Below, one piece after another: positions 10,801 to 19,451 of a DNA stretch of 64,000 bases. Position numbers and translations under genes: made by a program. Source of the DNA: an uncultured Clostridia bacterium. Lineage in GTDB: Bacteria > Bacillota > Clostridia > Oscillospirales > Ruminococcaceae. Position 1 is the first letter of the stretch. Every line of letters starts with the position of its first letter. Location of the stretch: positions 24,499 through 88,498 of the forward strand of contig CANNSB010000006.1 of NCBI GenBank assembly GCA_947510165.1, written 5' to 3'. The notes below the pieces were generated by a model that was not told where the DNA came from, did not search any database, and saw nothing but the letters and a program-made list of their open reading frames with translations.

Positions 10801-11162
10801 ATATAATGAATGGTATTGTTTTAGCGGATGAAGAAATTATTGATTGTATGGATAATGGTATAAAAAATAAATATTTGGAAGTTAAAAAGAATAGTAAAGG
10901 TCTTTTAGATAAAAAAGGAGTTTATACCCTAGAAGAATTTTCTATTATAGATAATTATGTTTCCCATAAAATTGAAGAGATGATAGATATGTTAGATCAA
11001 GGATATATAGAAAAAAAAATATTATCAAAAGGAATTAGAGAAAATAGTTGTATATATTGTGAATATAATACTATCTGTACAGAAGATATAAATAAATTAA
11101 TTATAGATAAAACTTCAAAAAATATTAATGATTTAGTAGTCAAAAAAGGTGATAATGAATGA
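7830..11162 (+). CDS. addB: ATP-dependent nuclease subunit B
   Basis: AddB partners AddA in the helicase-nuclease that processes double-strand breaks for RecA. At 1110 residues it has the usual length. It has a Walker A LGRGGTGKTS near residues 6-15. The C-terminal RecB-like nuclease shows GYIDRIDIL and RIIDYKTG. The cysteines of the iron-sulphur staple are visible: one in CPYKFFC (near 770) and a C-terminal set in SCIYCEYNTIC. Translation is coupled to addA by a 4-bp ATGA overlap. Confidence 0.96.
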   Translation: MVHFILGRGGTGKTSYLYEKIMDKIDRCKKIYLVVPEQVSFTREKKIIELIKEKYPYYKVEVISFSWIANNIFKEYGGICRNFAKDGTKNIVMYQTLIEVKEYLKRYRGMEQDLKFIEKIINFINKLKTVDIYPEDLQYFQKNIVVGDLKNKLEDICVIYDTYNRSLGEEYLDPSDFIKQATDILEKEKFFDETIIMFDEFDNFSVSQMLMIEKIISQGKEVYFSLRNDKNHIQQDDLFYYNNKTYNDIKRIARDQNIQIYEEILLKNRRQKSNGLSIIEREYENDDTEIYYGVIDDIKIINCNNLYDEVDYIAKEILNNIKNHGYRYKDICIITRNTEMYKERISYIFSKYDIPYFIDVKEGIENSVIVKFIIYILKIYESNYDSLYIINLLKLYTSFFKKEDIGELENYIYIWNIKGKLWSEEFVFNPMGFQKEIKSSDIIKLELFNNIRKYIVEKIDRMKEFISEGLKDGHMGESIYKCLIEFGMDRYIEERAEEANLKEDFILVEYYVKLWDIGIEIIEIIEKSNLDKNFKIKDFIKIFKLIVTSYDFGKIPQMEDSIIIYDATRSIYEDIKISFLVGMNKEYFPKEIETDGIFSGEEQEILEDIGLSGMETSKFLKSREDMYLYKSICSASKRIYFSYNRNINLKSVEKSNIIEKIYNQFDYIKEVVEEDENRINYCYTEESLFYQLSKNIRKKDEEISSIIDVGINYKDYKKRIEKLLDIVQRNSYEKNDKNLSINIYEKNMVISSSKIETFYTCPYKFFCRYGLNIRELKKAELNNLEIGNFIHHIIYKIVSNKRYIFVKLTIIKLKKEISNCLKKYIEEDMGGYRGKTERFFYWYNKIGKKILDIVIYIQQEMIQSKFVPKYFEAKVGFQGDILPLEISTRNGNKGFIEGYIDRIDILSIYQENYVRIIDYKTGIKILDLKDIYYGIDMQMFIYLSAICKNGIGDYKNIMPSGVLYMPFGDKKLELSRGDSKDRVELDREKRYIMNGIVLADEEIIDCMDNGIKNKYLEVKKNSKGLLDKKGVYTLEEFSIIDNYVSHKIEEMIDMLDQGYIEKKILSKGIRENSCIYCEYNTICTEDINKLIIDKTSKNINDLVVKKGDNE

Positions 11163-14100
11163 AGAAAGAATATACATTAGAACAGGATAGAGCCATAAAT
11201 ATTTCTGGAGGAAATATTTTAGTTTCAGCAGCAGCGGGAAGTGGAAAAACAGCTGTATTAGTTGAAAGAATATTAAAAAAAGTCTTGGATAAGGACAATC
11301 ATATAGGTATAGATAAGCTTTTAGTTTTAACATTTTCAAATGCATCTGCAAAAGAGATGAAAGAAAGAATATCAAAAAGATTGAAGGATGAGCTAGAAAA
11401 AGATAAAGGAAATGTATATATAAAAAATCAAATATTATTGTTAGAAAGATCGGATATATCAACTGTAAGTTCTTTTTGTTTATCATTAGTTAAGAAAAAT
11501 TTTGAAAAACTTAATATACCATATAATATAAAAATAGCAGATAATCTTCAATTAGAAAATTTACAATTAGATGTTTTAGAGAAAGTTTTAGAATTAAACT
11601 ATGAAAAAGAAGACGAAGATTTTTTAAATTTAGTGGAATTTTTTTGTAGTAAAAATGATAAAGGGTTAGAGGAAATATTAATAGATATCTGTAAGGTTTT
11701 GGAATATCAGCCAGATCCAAAAGATATGCTAGATAAATTTATAAATATGTATAATGACGAAAATATAGAGGATACAATATGGGGAAGGATTATTTTAGAA
11801 AAAGGGTTTAAAATCTGTAATTATATAATAGATATATTAGAAGAAGTTCTTTTAATTATTAGGAATGATGAACAACTAAGTAAAGCTTATAAACTTTCTT
11901 TTGAAGATTGTTTAAATACATTTATTAGAATAAAAACGTATATATCTGAAAATAGATGGGATGATGTTTATAATATATTTAAAATATTTAAGTTTATAAG
12001 ATTGGGAAATCTTAAAAACTATGATGATATTGATACAAAAGATTGGATTAAAAATACAAAAAAAAATATTGGTAAATATATTGATAAATTAAAAGAAGAA
12101 TATTTTATTTGTAGCCAACAAGAATTTAATGAAGATATAAAAAAATTATATCCTATAGTTAATAGTTTGTGTAAAATATCATATGAATTTTATATTAAAT
12201 ATAGAGAAAAAAGGTTTGAAAAAAACTTTTTTTCTTACAATGATTTAGAACATCTAGCTCTAGAATTATTGATAGATAAAGATGATAAAAGAAAAAAATC
12301 TGAATTTGGTAAAGAGATAGAAAATAAATATGAGGAAATTTTGGTAGATGAATATCAGGATACAAATGATATTCAAGAGATGATATTTAAGATGATATCT
12401 AAAAATAATGAAAATATATTTATGGTAGGAGATGCAAAGCAGAGTGTTTATAGATTTCGTCAGGCGGTTCCAAAATTATTTATAGATAAAAGTATAGAGT
12501 ATTTTGATTATAATCAAAATAAATTTCCTTGCAAAATAAATCTTAATAATAATTTTAGAAGTCGAAAAGAAGTTACAGATTTTACAAATTATATATTTTT
12601 CAGAACAATGAGCCTAGATATGGGGGGGATAGAATATAATAAAGATAATGAATTAATTTCTTCATTAAATTATGCTGAACATCAAGATTGTAAAGCTGAG
12701 TTTAGTATTATAGTAGGGGATGAAGATTCTAAAGTTAAAACAATAGAGATGGAAGCTAATTATATATCTAATAGAATAAAAAAGATGATTGATGATGGAT
12801 ATAAAGTTTTCGATGGAAAAGAGATGCGGAGTTGTGTAGCAGAAGATTTTTGTATATTACTTAGAAGTTTAAAAGATAAAGGAGAAATCTATCAAAATAG
12901 TCTTATAAATCATAAATTATCAACTAATATTAAAATCAAAGGTGATAATCTTATTTATACATATGAGATAACAAATATAATAAATTTATTAAAAATTATA
13001 AATAATCCAGTTGATAATATAGCAATGTTAGGTGTTTTGACAAGTCCATTATTTGATTTTAGTAAAAATGATTTGGTTTTTTTAAGGCAGAATGATAAGA
13101 CTGAGAGTTTATATAAAGAGATGTTAAATCTTGCTAAAAAAGAAGATAATAAATTTAAAAAATTTATAGATCAATTAGATGGTTTTAGAGAGTATAGTAA
13201 TATGTATTCTATAGATAGATTAATATATCATATATATACTAGCTTAGATGTATATATGATATATTCTTGTTTAGAAAGAGGAGAAAAAGCGGTTAATAAT
13301 TTAGATATATTTTTGAGATATGCAAAAAGATATGATGATATAGAAAATAATTTAAATGATTTTTTAAGATTTATAAATATGTGCTATAAAAATCAGATGG
13401 AATTTAGGAGTGAGGAAGAGAAAAATACAGGAAAAGGAGTTTCTATATTAACAATACATAGTTCTAAAGGGTTAGAGTTTCCTATAGTTTTTCTAGCTGA
13501 TACTGATAAAAAGTATAATAAAACAGATATTAAAAAATTTTTTATGGTAGATAAAAATCTTGGATTTTGTATGAAAATAATAGATAGAGAAAATTTTAAA
13601 TCATACGAAACAATTATGCATAGTGCTGGAAAAATTATAGAAAGTCAAGAAATGTTATCTGAAGAGATGAGATTGTTGTATGTAGCTATGACAAGAAGTA
13701 GAGAAAAATTAATATTAACTATGAAAGTTTCTAAAAATATAGAAAATAAATTAAAACAACAAAGAAATATAGAAAAAAAACACCTTCTTTCTGCAGGACT
13801 TTTATCAGTTGTTCAAAGTCATGGGGATATCGTTTGTAGTGGACTATATAAAAATAAAAATTTTACAAAGATGAAGATGGGATACAATATTTATCCTGAT
13901 TATATTTCAGATGAAGAGATAGATATAATTGTTGATATAAAAGATACAGAAGGTTATATAAAAGAAGGAATAGTTTTTGAAGATGATATGATACGAGAAA
14001 AGTCTGATAAAAATTATATAAAAGAGATAGAAGACAATGTATTATGGAAATATGCATATAAAGATTATTTATCAATTCCTGTAAAAATGTCTGTTACAGA

Positions 14101-14674
14101 CATATCAAAGGTCAAAAATCAGGATAAAATTAGTATAAATAGAAGACCATTTTTTTCTATAGAATCAGGAGTTACAGGTGCAGAAAAGGGGACAATATTG
14201 CATACTTTTATGCAGTATGCAAATTTTAAAGATGCACAAAAAGATTTAGATAAAGAAATAGAAAATATTGTATTAAAAAAATATTTAACAAATGAACAAG
14301 TTAAGACATTAAATAAAGAAAAAATAAAAATATTTTTATCATCTAATATATGCAGAAAAATAGTGGAAAGTGGTCTTGTCAAAAGAGAGATTGCTTTTAG
14401 AGATATAATATTTCCATCCGATTTAAATCTAAGTAATAGTAAACAAGGAATTTTGATTCAGGGTATAGCAGACTGTTTAATATTAGGGCCAGTAGAAAAT
14501 ATTATAGTGGATTATAAAACTGATTTTGTAAAAGATAAATTGGATCTTATTTTAAGATATAAACTTCAGATGAAATTATATAAACAAGCGATAGAGGATA
14601 GTTATAAAATTAAAGTTGATAAAGTTTACATATATTCCCTCCATCTAGGAGAAGAGATAGAGATTAACGTTTAA
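11159..14674 (+). CDS. addA: ATP-dependent helicase/nuclease subunit A
   Basis: AddA is the UvrD-like motor and second nuclease of the AddAB complex. The 1171-residue protein begins with a Q-motif region (YTLEQDRAI) and Walker A AAAGSGKTAVL near residue 22-32. It has helicase motif II VDEYQDTND, motif III GDAKQSVYRFR, motif V/VI segments ILTIHSSKGLEFP and LLYVAMTRS, and a C-terminal nuclease IVDYKTD. The ATG at 11159 overlaps the addB stop. No frameshift is seen. Confidence 0.97.
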   Translation: MKKEYTLEQDRAINISGGNILVSAAAGSGKTAVLVERILKKVLDKDNHIGIDKLLVLTFSNASAKEMKERISKRLKDELEKDKGNVYIKNQILLLERSDISTVSSFCLSLVKKNFEKLNIPYNIKIADNLQLENLQLDVLEKVLELNYEKEDEDFLNLVEFFCSKNDKGLEEILIDICKVLEYQPDPKDMLDKFINMYNDENIEDTIWGRIILEKGFKICNYIIDILEEVLLIIRNDEQLSKAYKLSFEDCLNTFIRIKTYISENRWDDVYNIFKIFKFIRLGNLKNYDDIDTKDWIKNTKKNIGKYIDKLKEEYFICSQQEFNEDIKKLYPIVNSLCKISYEFYIKYREKRFEKNFFSYNDLEHLALELLIDKDDKRKKSEFGKEIENKYEEILVDEYQDTNDIQEMIFKMISKNNENIFMVGDAKQSVYRFRQAVPKLFIDKSIEYFDYNQNKFPCKINLNNNFRSRKEVTDFTNYIFFRTMSLDMGGIEYNKDNELISSLNYAEHQDCKAEFSIIVGDEDSKVKTIEMEANYISNRIKKMIDDGYKVFDGKEMRSCVAEDFCILLRSLKDKGEIYQNSLINHKLSTNIKIKGDNLIYTYEITNIINLLKIINNPVDNIAMLGVLTSPLFDFSKNDLVFLRQNDKTESLYKEMLNLAKKEDNKFKKFIDQLDGFREYSNMYSIDRLIYHIYTSLDVYMIYSCLERGEKAVNNLDIFLRYAKRYDDIENNLNDFLRFINMCYKNQMEFRSEEEKNTGKGVSILTIHSSKGLEFPIVFLADTDKKYNKTDIKKFFMVDKNLGFCMKIIDRENFKSYETIMHSAGKIIESQEMLSEEMRLLYVAMTRSREKLILTMKVSKNIENKLKQQRNIEKKHLLSAGLLSVVQSHGDIVCSGLYKNKNFTKMKMGYNIYPDYISDEEIDIIVDIKDTEGYIKEGIVFEDDMIREKSDKNYIKEIEDNVLWKYAYKDYLSIPVKMSVTDISKVKNQDKISINRRPFFSIESGVTGAEKGTILHTFMQYANFKDAQKDLDKEIENIVLKKYLTNEQVKTLNKEKIKIFLSSNICRKIVESGLVKREIAFRDIIFPSDLNLSNSKQGILIQGIADCLILGPVENIIVDYKTDFVKDKLDLILRYKLQMKLYKQAIEDSYKIKVDKVYIYSLHLGEEIEINV

Positions 14675-14680
14675 TAATAA

Positions 14681-14709
14681 TTGCAATTTAAGTATAAATA
14701 TTATATAAT
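14681..14709 (+). promoter_or_regulatory. SigA-type promoter of fba
   Basis: TTGCAA at 14681-14686, 17 bp, TATAAT at 14704-14709, starting a few bases after the addA stop. It sits 34 bp before the chosen fba start. Confidence 0.7.
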
Positions 14710-14743
14710 TAGAATATTAAAATATTGCAAGGAGTCGATGTTT

Positions 14744-15598
14744 ATGTTAGTTACAGGTAAAAAAATTCTTGATCATGCTCATGAAAATAATTATGCAGTA
14801 GGTGCATTTAATGTAAATAATATGGAAGCTTTACAAGCTGTTATATTAGCGGCAGAAAAAGAGAGTTCTCCAGTTATAATACAGACATCAGAGGGTGCTA
14901 TAAAATATGCTGGTTTAGACTATTTAAGCACAATGATTAGATTTGCTGCACAAAAAGCGTCTGTTCCAGTTGCATTACATCTAGATCACGGAACTACATA
15001 TGAGACAATTATAAAATGTATATCAAATGGTTGGAGTTCTATAATGGTTGATGGATCTCATTATGATCTTGCAAAAAATATAGAAGTTACAAAAAATATA
15101 GTTGATATTGCACATGCTGCGGGAATTTCCGTTGAAGCTGAATTAGGAAGACTATCGGGAGTTGAAGATCAGATTTCTGTAGATGAAAAAGATGCAATCT
15201 ATACAAATCCAAAAGAAGCTATACAATTTGTTAAAGAAACTAATTTAGATTATCTTGCAATAGCAATTGGAACGGCACATGGAAAATATATAGGAAATCC
15301 TGAGTTGGATTTTGATAGACTAGAAGAGATAAAAAAATTAATTAAAATTCCAGTAGTTTTACATGGGGCATCAGGAATTCCAGAAGATTCTATAAAAAGA
15401 GCGGTATCATTAGGGGTAAATAAGATAAATATAGACACAGATTTAAGACAAGGATTTACAGATGCAATTAAAGATGTGTTTGAAAAAAATCCTAAAGAAT
15501 TTGATCCTAGAAAAATTTGTGGACCAGCAAGAGAAGCAATGGCAGAGATCATTTCTATAAAAATGAAAATGTTTGGCTGTGCAGGTAAAGCGAAATAA
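14744..15598 (+). CDS. fba: Class II fructose-bisphosphate aldolase
   Basis: This zinc-dependent aldolase splits fructose 1,6-bisphosphate in glycolysis. Visible motifs are GAFNVNNMEA, the zinc ligand region HLDHGTTYE, VEAELGRLSG, the second zinc histidine segment VLHGASGIP and INIDTDLR. I chose ATG 14744, 9 bp after AAGGAG, giving 284 residues, the normal family size. Upstream in-frame codons would run back through the promoter. A tagatose-bisphosphate aldolase cannot be excluded from sequence alone, but the lone gene with a strong promoter fits glycolysis. Confidence 0.9.
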   Translation: MLVTGKKILDHAHENNYAVGAFNVNNMEALQAVILAAEKESSPVIIQTSEGAIKYAGLDYLSTMIRFAAQKASVPVALHLDHGTTYETIIKCISNGWSSIMVDGSHYDLAKNIEVTKNIVDIAHAAGISVEAELGRLSGVEDQISVDEKDAIYTNPKEAIQFVKETNLDYLAIAIGTAHGKYIGNPELDFDRLEEIKKLIKIPVVLHGASGIPEDSIKRAVSLGVNKINIDTDLRQGFTDAIKDVFEKNPKEFDPRKICGPAREAMAEIISIKMKMFGCAGKAK

Positions 15599-15659
15599 AA
15601 AAACAAAATAAAAAAACAAGATAGATTATAATCTATCTTGTTTTTTTATTTTGTTTTTT
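15598..15659. terminator. Bidirectional terminator between fba and the antiporter gene
   Basis: A perfect 29-bp inverted repeat (15598-15626 with 15631-15659) with a 4-nt loop. A and T runs on both sides allow it to end both converging genes. Confidence 0.9.
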
Positions 15660-15661
15660 TA

Positions 15662-16633
15662 TTAAATAGAAAATATTAAAAATGCAAAATAACATAATAC
15701 AGATATAGAAGCAATTAATGTATATAAAAATTTCGATTCAATTTTTTTACTTTTTAAAAAGAGTGTTATCCCTATAAAAATAGATGATATTAGTCCAAAG
15801 ATAACAAGAGATGAAACTTCTTTAGTTTTTATATAGATTGATCCTTTTGAATATAAAATATCGGATATAAATAATATTAAAAAGTTAAACATATTACTTC
15901 CTATAATATTGCCTATGGTTGCGTTAAAATTACCCATTTTTATTAATGCAATAGAAGAAGAAAGTTCTGGTAAAGATGTAGCAATACCTAGAAACAATGC
16001 CCCCGCTAGAGTTGAACCCATATTAAGTTTTGTAGCTATAATATCTGTTGTATATGTAATAAAAATGCTAGCAATTATTAGACTTATTGCCATTATAATA
16101 AATCTAGTTATTATCTGTTTTATAGTTAATTTAGATGTATCTTCTATAATATCATCATTTTCAGAAGTATTTAAATCATTATTAGATAAAAACTTTATAG
16201 ATAATATATAAAGAATTAGTATAATTATTGATGATATATTTACAGAAAAAATAGATGCTGATATTATAAATAAAGATGTTATTATAAGTATATATATAAT
16301 AATTGTGATTGGAATAGTTTTCATATGGGATGAAGATATTTTAGAAGATATAAATTTTTTATAAGAAAAAACAATACCTAATCCTAAAACAGATAGATTA
16401 AAAATATTACTTCCTAAAATATTTCCTAAAACTAGTTCTGCATTATCCACAATTACAATAGAAGAAAAGCTAGTTATAAGTTCTGGCAGAGATGTTACAG
16501 CAGCCAGAATTATTCCGCCTATAAAAGCCCCAGAAAGATCAGTTTTTTTGTCAATAAGGTCGACATATTTTGCGCATTTTAAAGAGAACCATACTACTAA
16601 AAAAGATATTACGAAATAGATAAAATAAATCAA
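15662..16633 (-). CDS. Sodium/calcium-type cation antiporter (CaCA family)
   Basis: A 323-residue membrane protein with about ten hydrophobic segments. The two inverted alpha repeats of the CaCA family are clear: TSLPEL followed by GNILGSNIFN in the first half, and GIATSLPEL followed by GNIIGSNMFN in the second. It probably exports calcium in exchange for sodium or protons, like YrbG. The start is TTG at 16633, 8 bp after AAGGAG. It lies 31 bp downstream of a substrate-binding lipoprotein gene on the same strand. Confidence 0.88.
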   Translation of the reverse strand: MIYFIYFVISFLVVWFSLKCAKYVDLIDKKTDLSGAFIGGIILAAVTSLPELITSFSSIVIVDNAELVLGNILGSNIFNLSVLGLGIVFSYKKFISSKISSSHMKTIPITIIIYILIITSLFIISASIFSVNISSIIILILYILSIKFLSNNDLNTSENDDIIEDTSKLTIKQIITRFIIMAISLIIASIFITYTTDIIATKLNMGSTLAGALFLGIATSLPELSSSIALIKMGNFNATIGNIIGSNMFNFLILFISDILYSKGSIYIKTKEVSSLVIFGLISSIFIGITLFLKSKKIESKFLYTLIASISVLCYFAFLIFSI

Positions 16634-16664
16634 TAAAATAACTCCTTAATTATTTATTATAAGT

Positions 16665-17519
16665 TTAATCGAATGATATTTGATAAATTTGTTTAGCGAT
16701 AGTTTGTACTAGTTTAAAAGATATAAAATTTCTTTGCTCAATAATTGAAGGGTCGATAGAATAAATTTTATTATTTTTTACAGCAGAAGAATCTTTAAAT
16801 CTATTGTCTTTTTTAATTTTATCTATGTCCGATTCAGAAGACACGAATATAATACTTGGAGAAACAGAGTCAATATTAAAAGTATAATTTATTCCATCTT
16901 TAGCAATATTTTCTCCTAAATATGATAATATTTGAGACTGAAAAGTATCCCCAGTTACGATAAAATCATCTGAGATTATATATACATAAGGAAGCAAGGT
17001 TGTGTCTGTTAATTTTAATTTAATATTATCTAATAGTTGAATATTTTTATTATAATATTCTTTTCCTATATTTGGACCATCTATATTTCCGTAAAATATA
17101 GTGGAGATTTTAATATAATATTCTTCCAATTCTTCAAGGTTGTTTGGAATAGGTATATATATATAATCTATATTATTGGATTTAAGAATATTGTTGTCTT
17201 TTGTGGAAAGGTTTGAGTTTGATATAACTAAATCAGGTTTTAGAGATATTATTTTTTCTAAATCTGGTTTAATAGAATTGCCTACTGAAATAATATTTTC
17301 TAATTTTATATCATCTGTAGTAGCAACGATAGAAGTTTTTTTATCTAAATCCATCAAAAGATTAGAAAGAGAAAGTGAAAGAGAAACAACAGATGAAGGC
17401 GGAGATTTGATAGATATTTCTGAGATATTTACAGGGAAAGGGGTGATTTTTTTATTGTTACAAGAAACTAATGTAAAAAAAATAAAAATCATAATAGTCG
17501 CTAGGAATATTTTTTTCAT
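16665..17519 (-). CDS. ABC transporter substrate-binding lipoprotein (TroA/BtuF-like)
   Basis: The protein starts with a lipoprotein signal (KIFLATIMIFIFFTLVSC), the cysteine being the lipid anchor. The body resembles the Peripla_BP_2 fold used for iron-siderophores, haem or cobalamin: VSLSLSLSNLLMDL, ISLKPDLVISNS, then a second lobe ending in SFKLVQTIAKQIY. I chose ATG 17519, 6 bp after GGAG; an upstream TTG at 17531 overlaps the ribosome binding site. No permease or ATPase gene is nearby, so it depends on parts encoded elsewhere or has another role. The ligand cannot be told. Confidence 0.8.
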   Translation of the reverse strand: MKKIFLATIMIFIFFTLVSCNNKKITPFPVNISEISIKSPPSSVVSLSLSLSNLLMDLDKKTSIVATTDDIKLENIISVGNSIKPDLEKIISLKPDLVISNSNLSTKDNNILKSNNIDYIYIPIPNNLEELEEYYIKISTIFYGNIDGPNIGKEYYNKNIQLLDNIKLKLTDTTLLPYVYIISDDFIVTGDTFQSQILSYLGENIAKDGINYTFNIDSVSPSIIFVSSESDIDKIKKDNRFKDSSAVKNNKIYSIDPSIIEQRNFISFKLVQTIAKQIYQISFD

Positions 17520-17695
17520 ATAAAACTCCAATACTAAAATAAATTTAAAATATAACTAAATAATTTTAACTCTTTTTGAGCTTTTTTTCAATGTTATAAT
17601 ATTTATAAGTTAAAATATATATTTATAATTTTTTAGGTTGTTTTTTAAAAAATACAATATATAATTTAATTATTAATAAGTATGGGGGAAAAATA

Positions 17696-18946
17696 TTGAA
17701 GTACGAGAAATTTAAAGCGGAAAGAAAAAATTTTTTATTTGCAGTATTTGGTGAATATGTTATAGAATATTTTATAATTCCTACTGTTATATTTACAAAT
17801 GCATTTTTGGTATTAATAGGAATTCCGATAGATAAAATTGTTATGATATCATCAGTTATACTATTAAGCCATATTTCTCAGGTTTTTGCCAGCAAAATAG
17901 TTTTTTTATTTAACAGCAGGAAAAAATCTGTTATAACATTATCTTTGATTAGTTATGGATCGTTTATAATGATACCATTTTCGCTATCTTTTGGAGATAT
18001 TGGATTTTTCATAACATGTATTTTATATTTTATTGGATTTTCTGCAAAATTTATAAAAACATCTATATCTTTAGATTGGATAATAAATTTTGTTGATCCT
18101 AGTAAAAGTGCTAGATATTTTTCTAAAAGAAATATTATTGTTAATAGTATTTCTATGATTTATAATATATTATTTGGTTTTTTAGTAGATAAGTTTCGAG
18201 ATAATATAATGTTTTTTTATATATCATTTGGAATTGTATTATTTTTTTCTATAATAGATCTTTTAAGTTATATGAAAATTCCAGATATAAAAGATAATAT
18301 TGATAAAAATAATGTTAGAATAATTGACATATTTAAAATTCCTTTATGTAATAAAAATTTTGTTATATATATTATTTTTGTTTGTTTTTGGAATTTTGGA
18401 TTATATCTATCTCAGCCATATTATACATATTATTTTGTAGATGTTGTAGGAATATCCTATGTGATAGTAGGATCAGTTATATCTATAACTAATTTATTTA
18501 AAATATTTATGGGTGGAATTTGGGGAAGACTTGTAGATTTAAAAGGATGTTTTAAAATAATAATACTAACATCAATAGGGTTTGCGGTTATAAATAGTTT
18601 GTTTTCCTTAATATCCATAGATGGTTGGATATTATATCCTATTTTATTTTTATTACAAGGGGTTTGTATGATAGGATTTAATATATCTAAATTTAATGTT
18701 TCGTTAAGTCTTATACCAAAAGATATCAGGATAATGTTTATGAATTTTGAAGGATTTGTTACGGGCATTGTCTCGTTTATTGCACCACAGATATCAAGAG
18801 GAGTTATGAATTTTATAATAGAAAATAAAATAAGATTTTTGAATTTTAGTAGTTATCAATTAATATTTATTTTAGGAGGAGGAATACAAATATTAGCTAT
18901 AATTATTTTAATAATATTAAATAAAAAAACACATAAACAGATTTAA
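17696..18946 (+). CDS. Major facilitator superfamily transporter
   Basis: A 416-residue protein with about twelve hydrophobic segments in two halves separated by a polar loop near residue 200 (KIPDIKDNIDKNNVR). The MFS-like loop GRLVDLKG follows a helix in the second half. It begins with TTG 17696 after GGGGG. The substrate is unknown. It stands alone between divergent and convergent neighbours. Confidence 0.75.
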   Translation: MKYEKFKAERKNFLFAVFGEYVIEYFIIPTVIFTNAFLVLIGIPIDKIVMISSVILLSHISQVFASKIVFLFNSRKKSVITLSLISYGSFIMIPFSLSFGDIGFFITCILYFIGFSAKFIKTSISLDWIINFVDPSKSARYFSKRNIIVNSISMIYNILFGFLVDKFRDNIMFFYISFGIVLFFSIIDLLSYMKIPDIKDNIDKNNVRIIDIFKIPLCNKNFVIYIIFVCFWNFGLYLSQPYYTYYFVDVVGISYVIVGSVISITNLFKIFMGGIWGRLVDLKGCFKIIILTSIGFAVINSLFSLISIDGWILYPILFLLQGVCMIGFNISKFNVSLSLIPKDIRIMFMNFEGFVTGIVSFIAPQISRGVMNFIIENKIRFLNFSSYQLIFILGGGIQILAIIILIILNKKTHKQI

Positions 18947-18962
18947 TGTTTATGTGTTTTTT
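18924..18962. terminator. Bidirectional terminator after the MFS gene
   Basis: A perfect 15-bp stem (18924-18938 with 18948-18962), 9-nt loop, flanked by A and T runs. It overlaps the 3' end of the MFS gene. Confidence 0.85.
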
Positions 18963-18985
18963 ATTAGCTATTATTATATAGTAGT

Positions 18986-19375
18986 TTATTTTTTTTCTTC
19001 TATAGGGATAGAGATGGGTGTTTTATCTATTTCTATATTAATAGGTTGATTATTTTGTTCTGTATCGGGTGGTAAACTTTTCGTTGATTTAGTATTTTTT
19101 ATAATTTCATAGGATAAAACCGTAGCTCCGGCTATTAAAACACCCTGTGTAATAGATATAAATAATGAAGAAAAAAGTCCTTGATAAGTAGTTATAGTTG
19201 ATATAGATAAAACCCATAGTGTAGATAAAGCGGTGGAAATTATTACAAGAACTAGAGGTATATGACAAATTTTAATTATATTGCATTTTGTTTTTAAGAA
19301 TATTCCCATAATATATAAAACAGGAATAAGAACAAGAAGTTCTGGTTTAATAAATTCATTTATAATATTTTGCAT
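18986..19375 (-). CDS. Phage holin-like small membrane protein (Hol44/holin_5_2-like)
   Basis: 129 residues with three or so hydrophobic segments. The order LVLIPVLYIMGIFLK, a middle helix, then ITQGVLIAGATVLSYEIIK matches my memory of the Hol44-type holin family of Clostridia phages. The hydrophilic tail of about 35 residues is rich in Pro, Glu and Lys. A strong AAGGAGG lies 6 bp before the ATG. No phage lysin, capsid or integrase gene is next to it. It could serve lysis of the mother cell, export of a peptidoglycan hydrolase, or release of an injection system, but nothing here proves a link. Confidence 0.65.
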   Translation of the reverse strand: MQNIINEFIKPELLVLIPVLYIMGIFLKTKCNIIKICHIPLVLVIISTALSTLWVLSISTITTYQGLFSSLFISITQGVLIAGATVLSYEIIKNTKSTKSLPPDTEQNNQPINIEIDKTPISIPIEEKK

Positions 19376-19451
19376 AGATAGCCTCCTTTTTGTAGAGTGT
19401 ATAACATTATATTCTGTAGATTATTATTTATTTCTTAATTTAAAAATCTTT

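Noticed and set aside
17521-17695. Promoter before the MFS gene
   Set aside because: TTGAGC (17576-17581) and TATAAT (17595-17600) are present but only 13 bp apart, too close for a SigA promoter.
18986-19375. Prophage remnant
   Set aside because: Apart from the holin-like gene there is no integrase, terminase, capsid or attachment repeat nearby; the neighbours are housekeeping genes.
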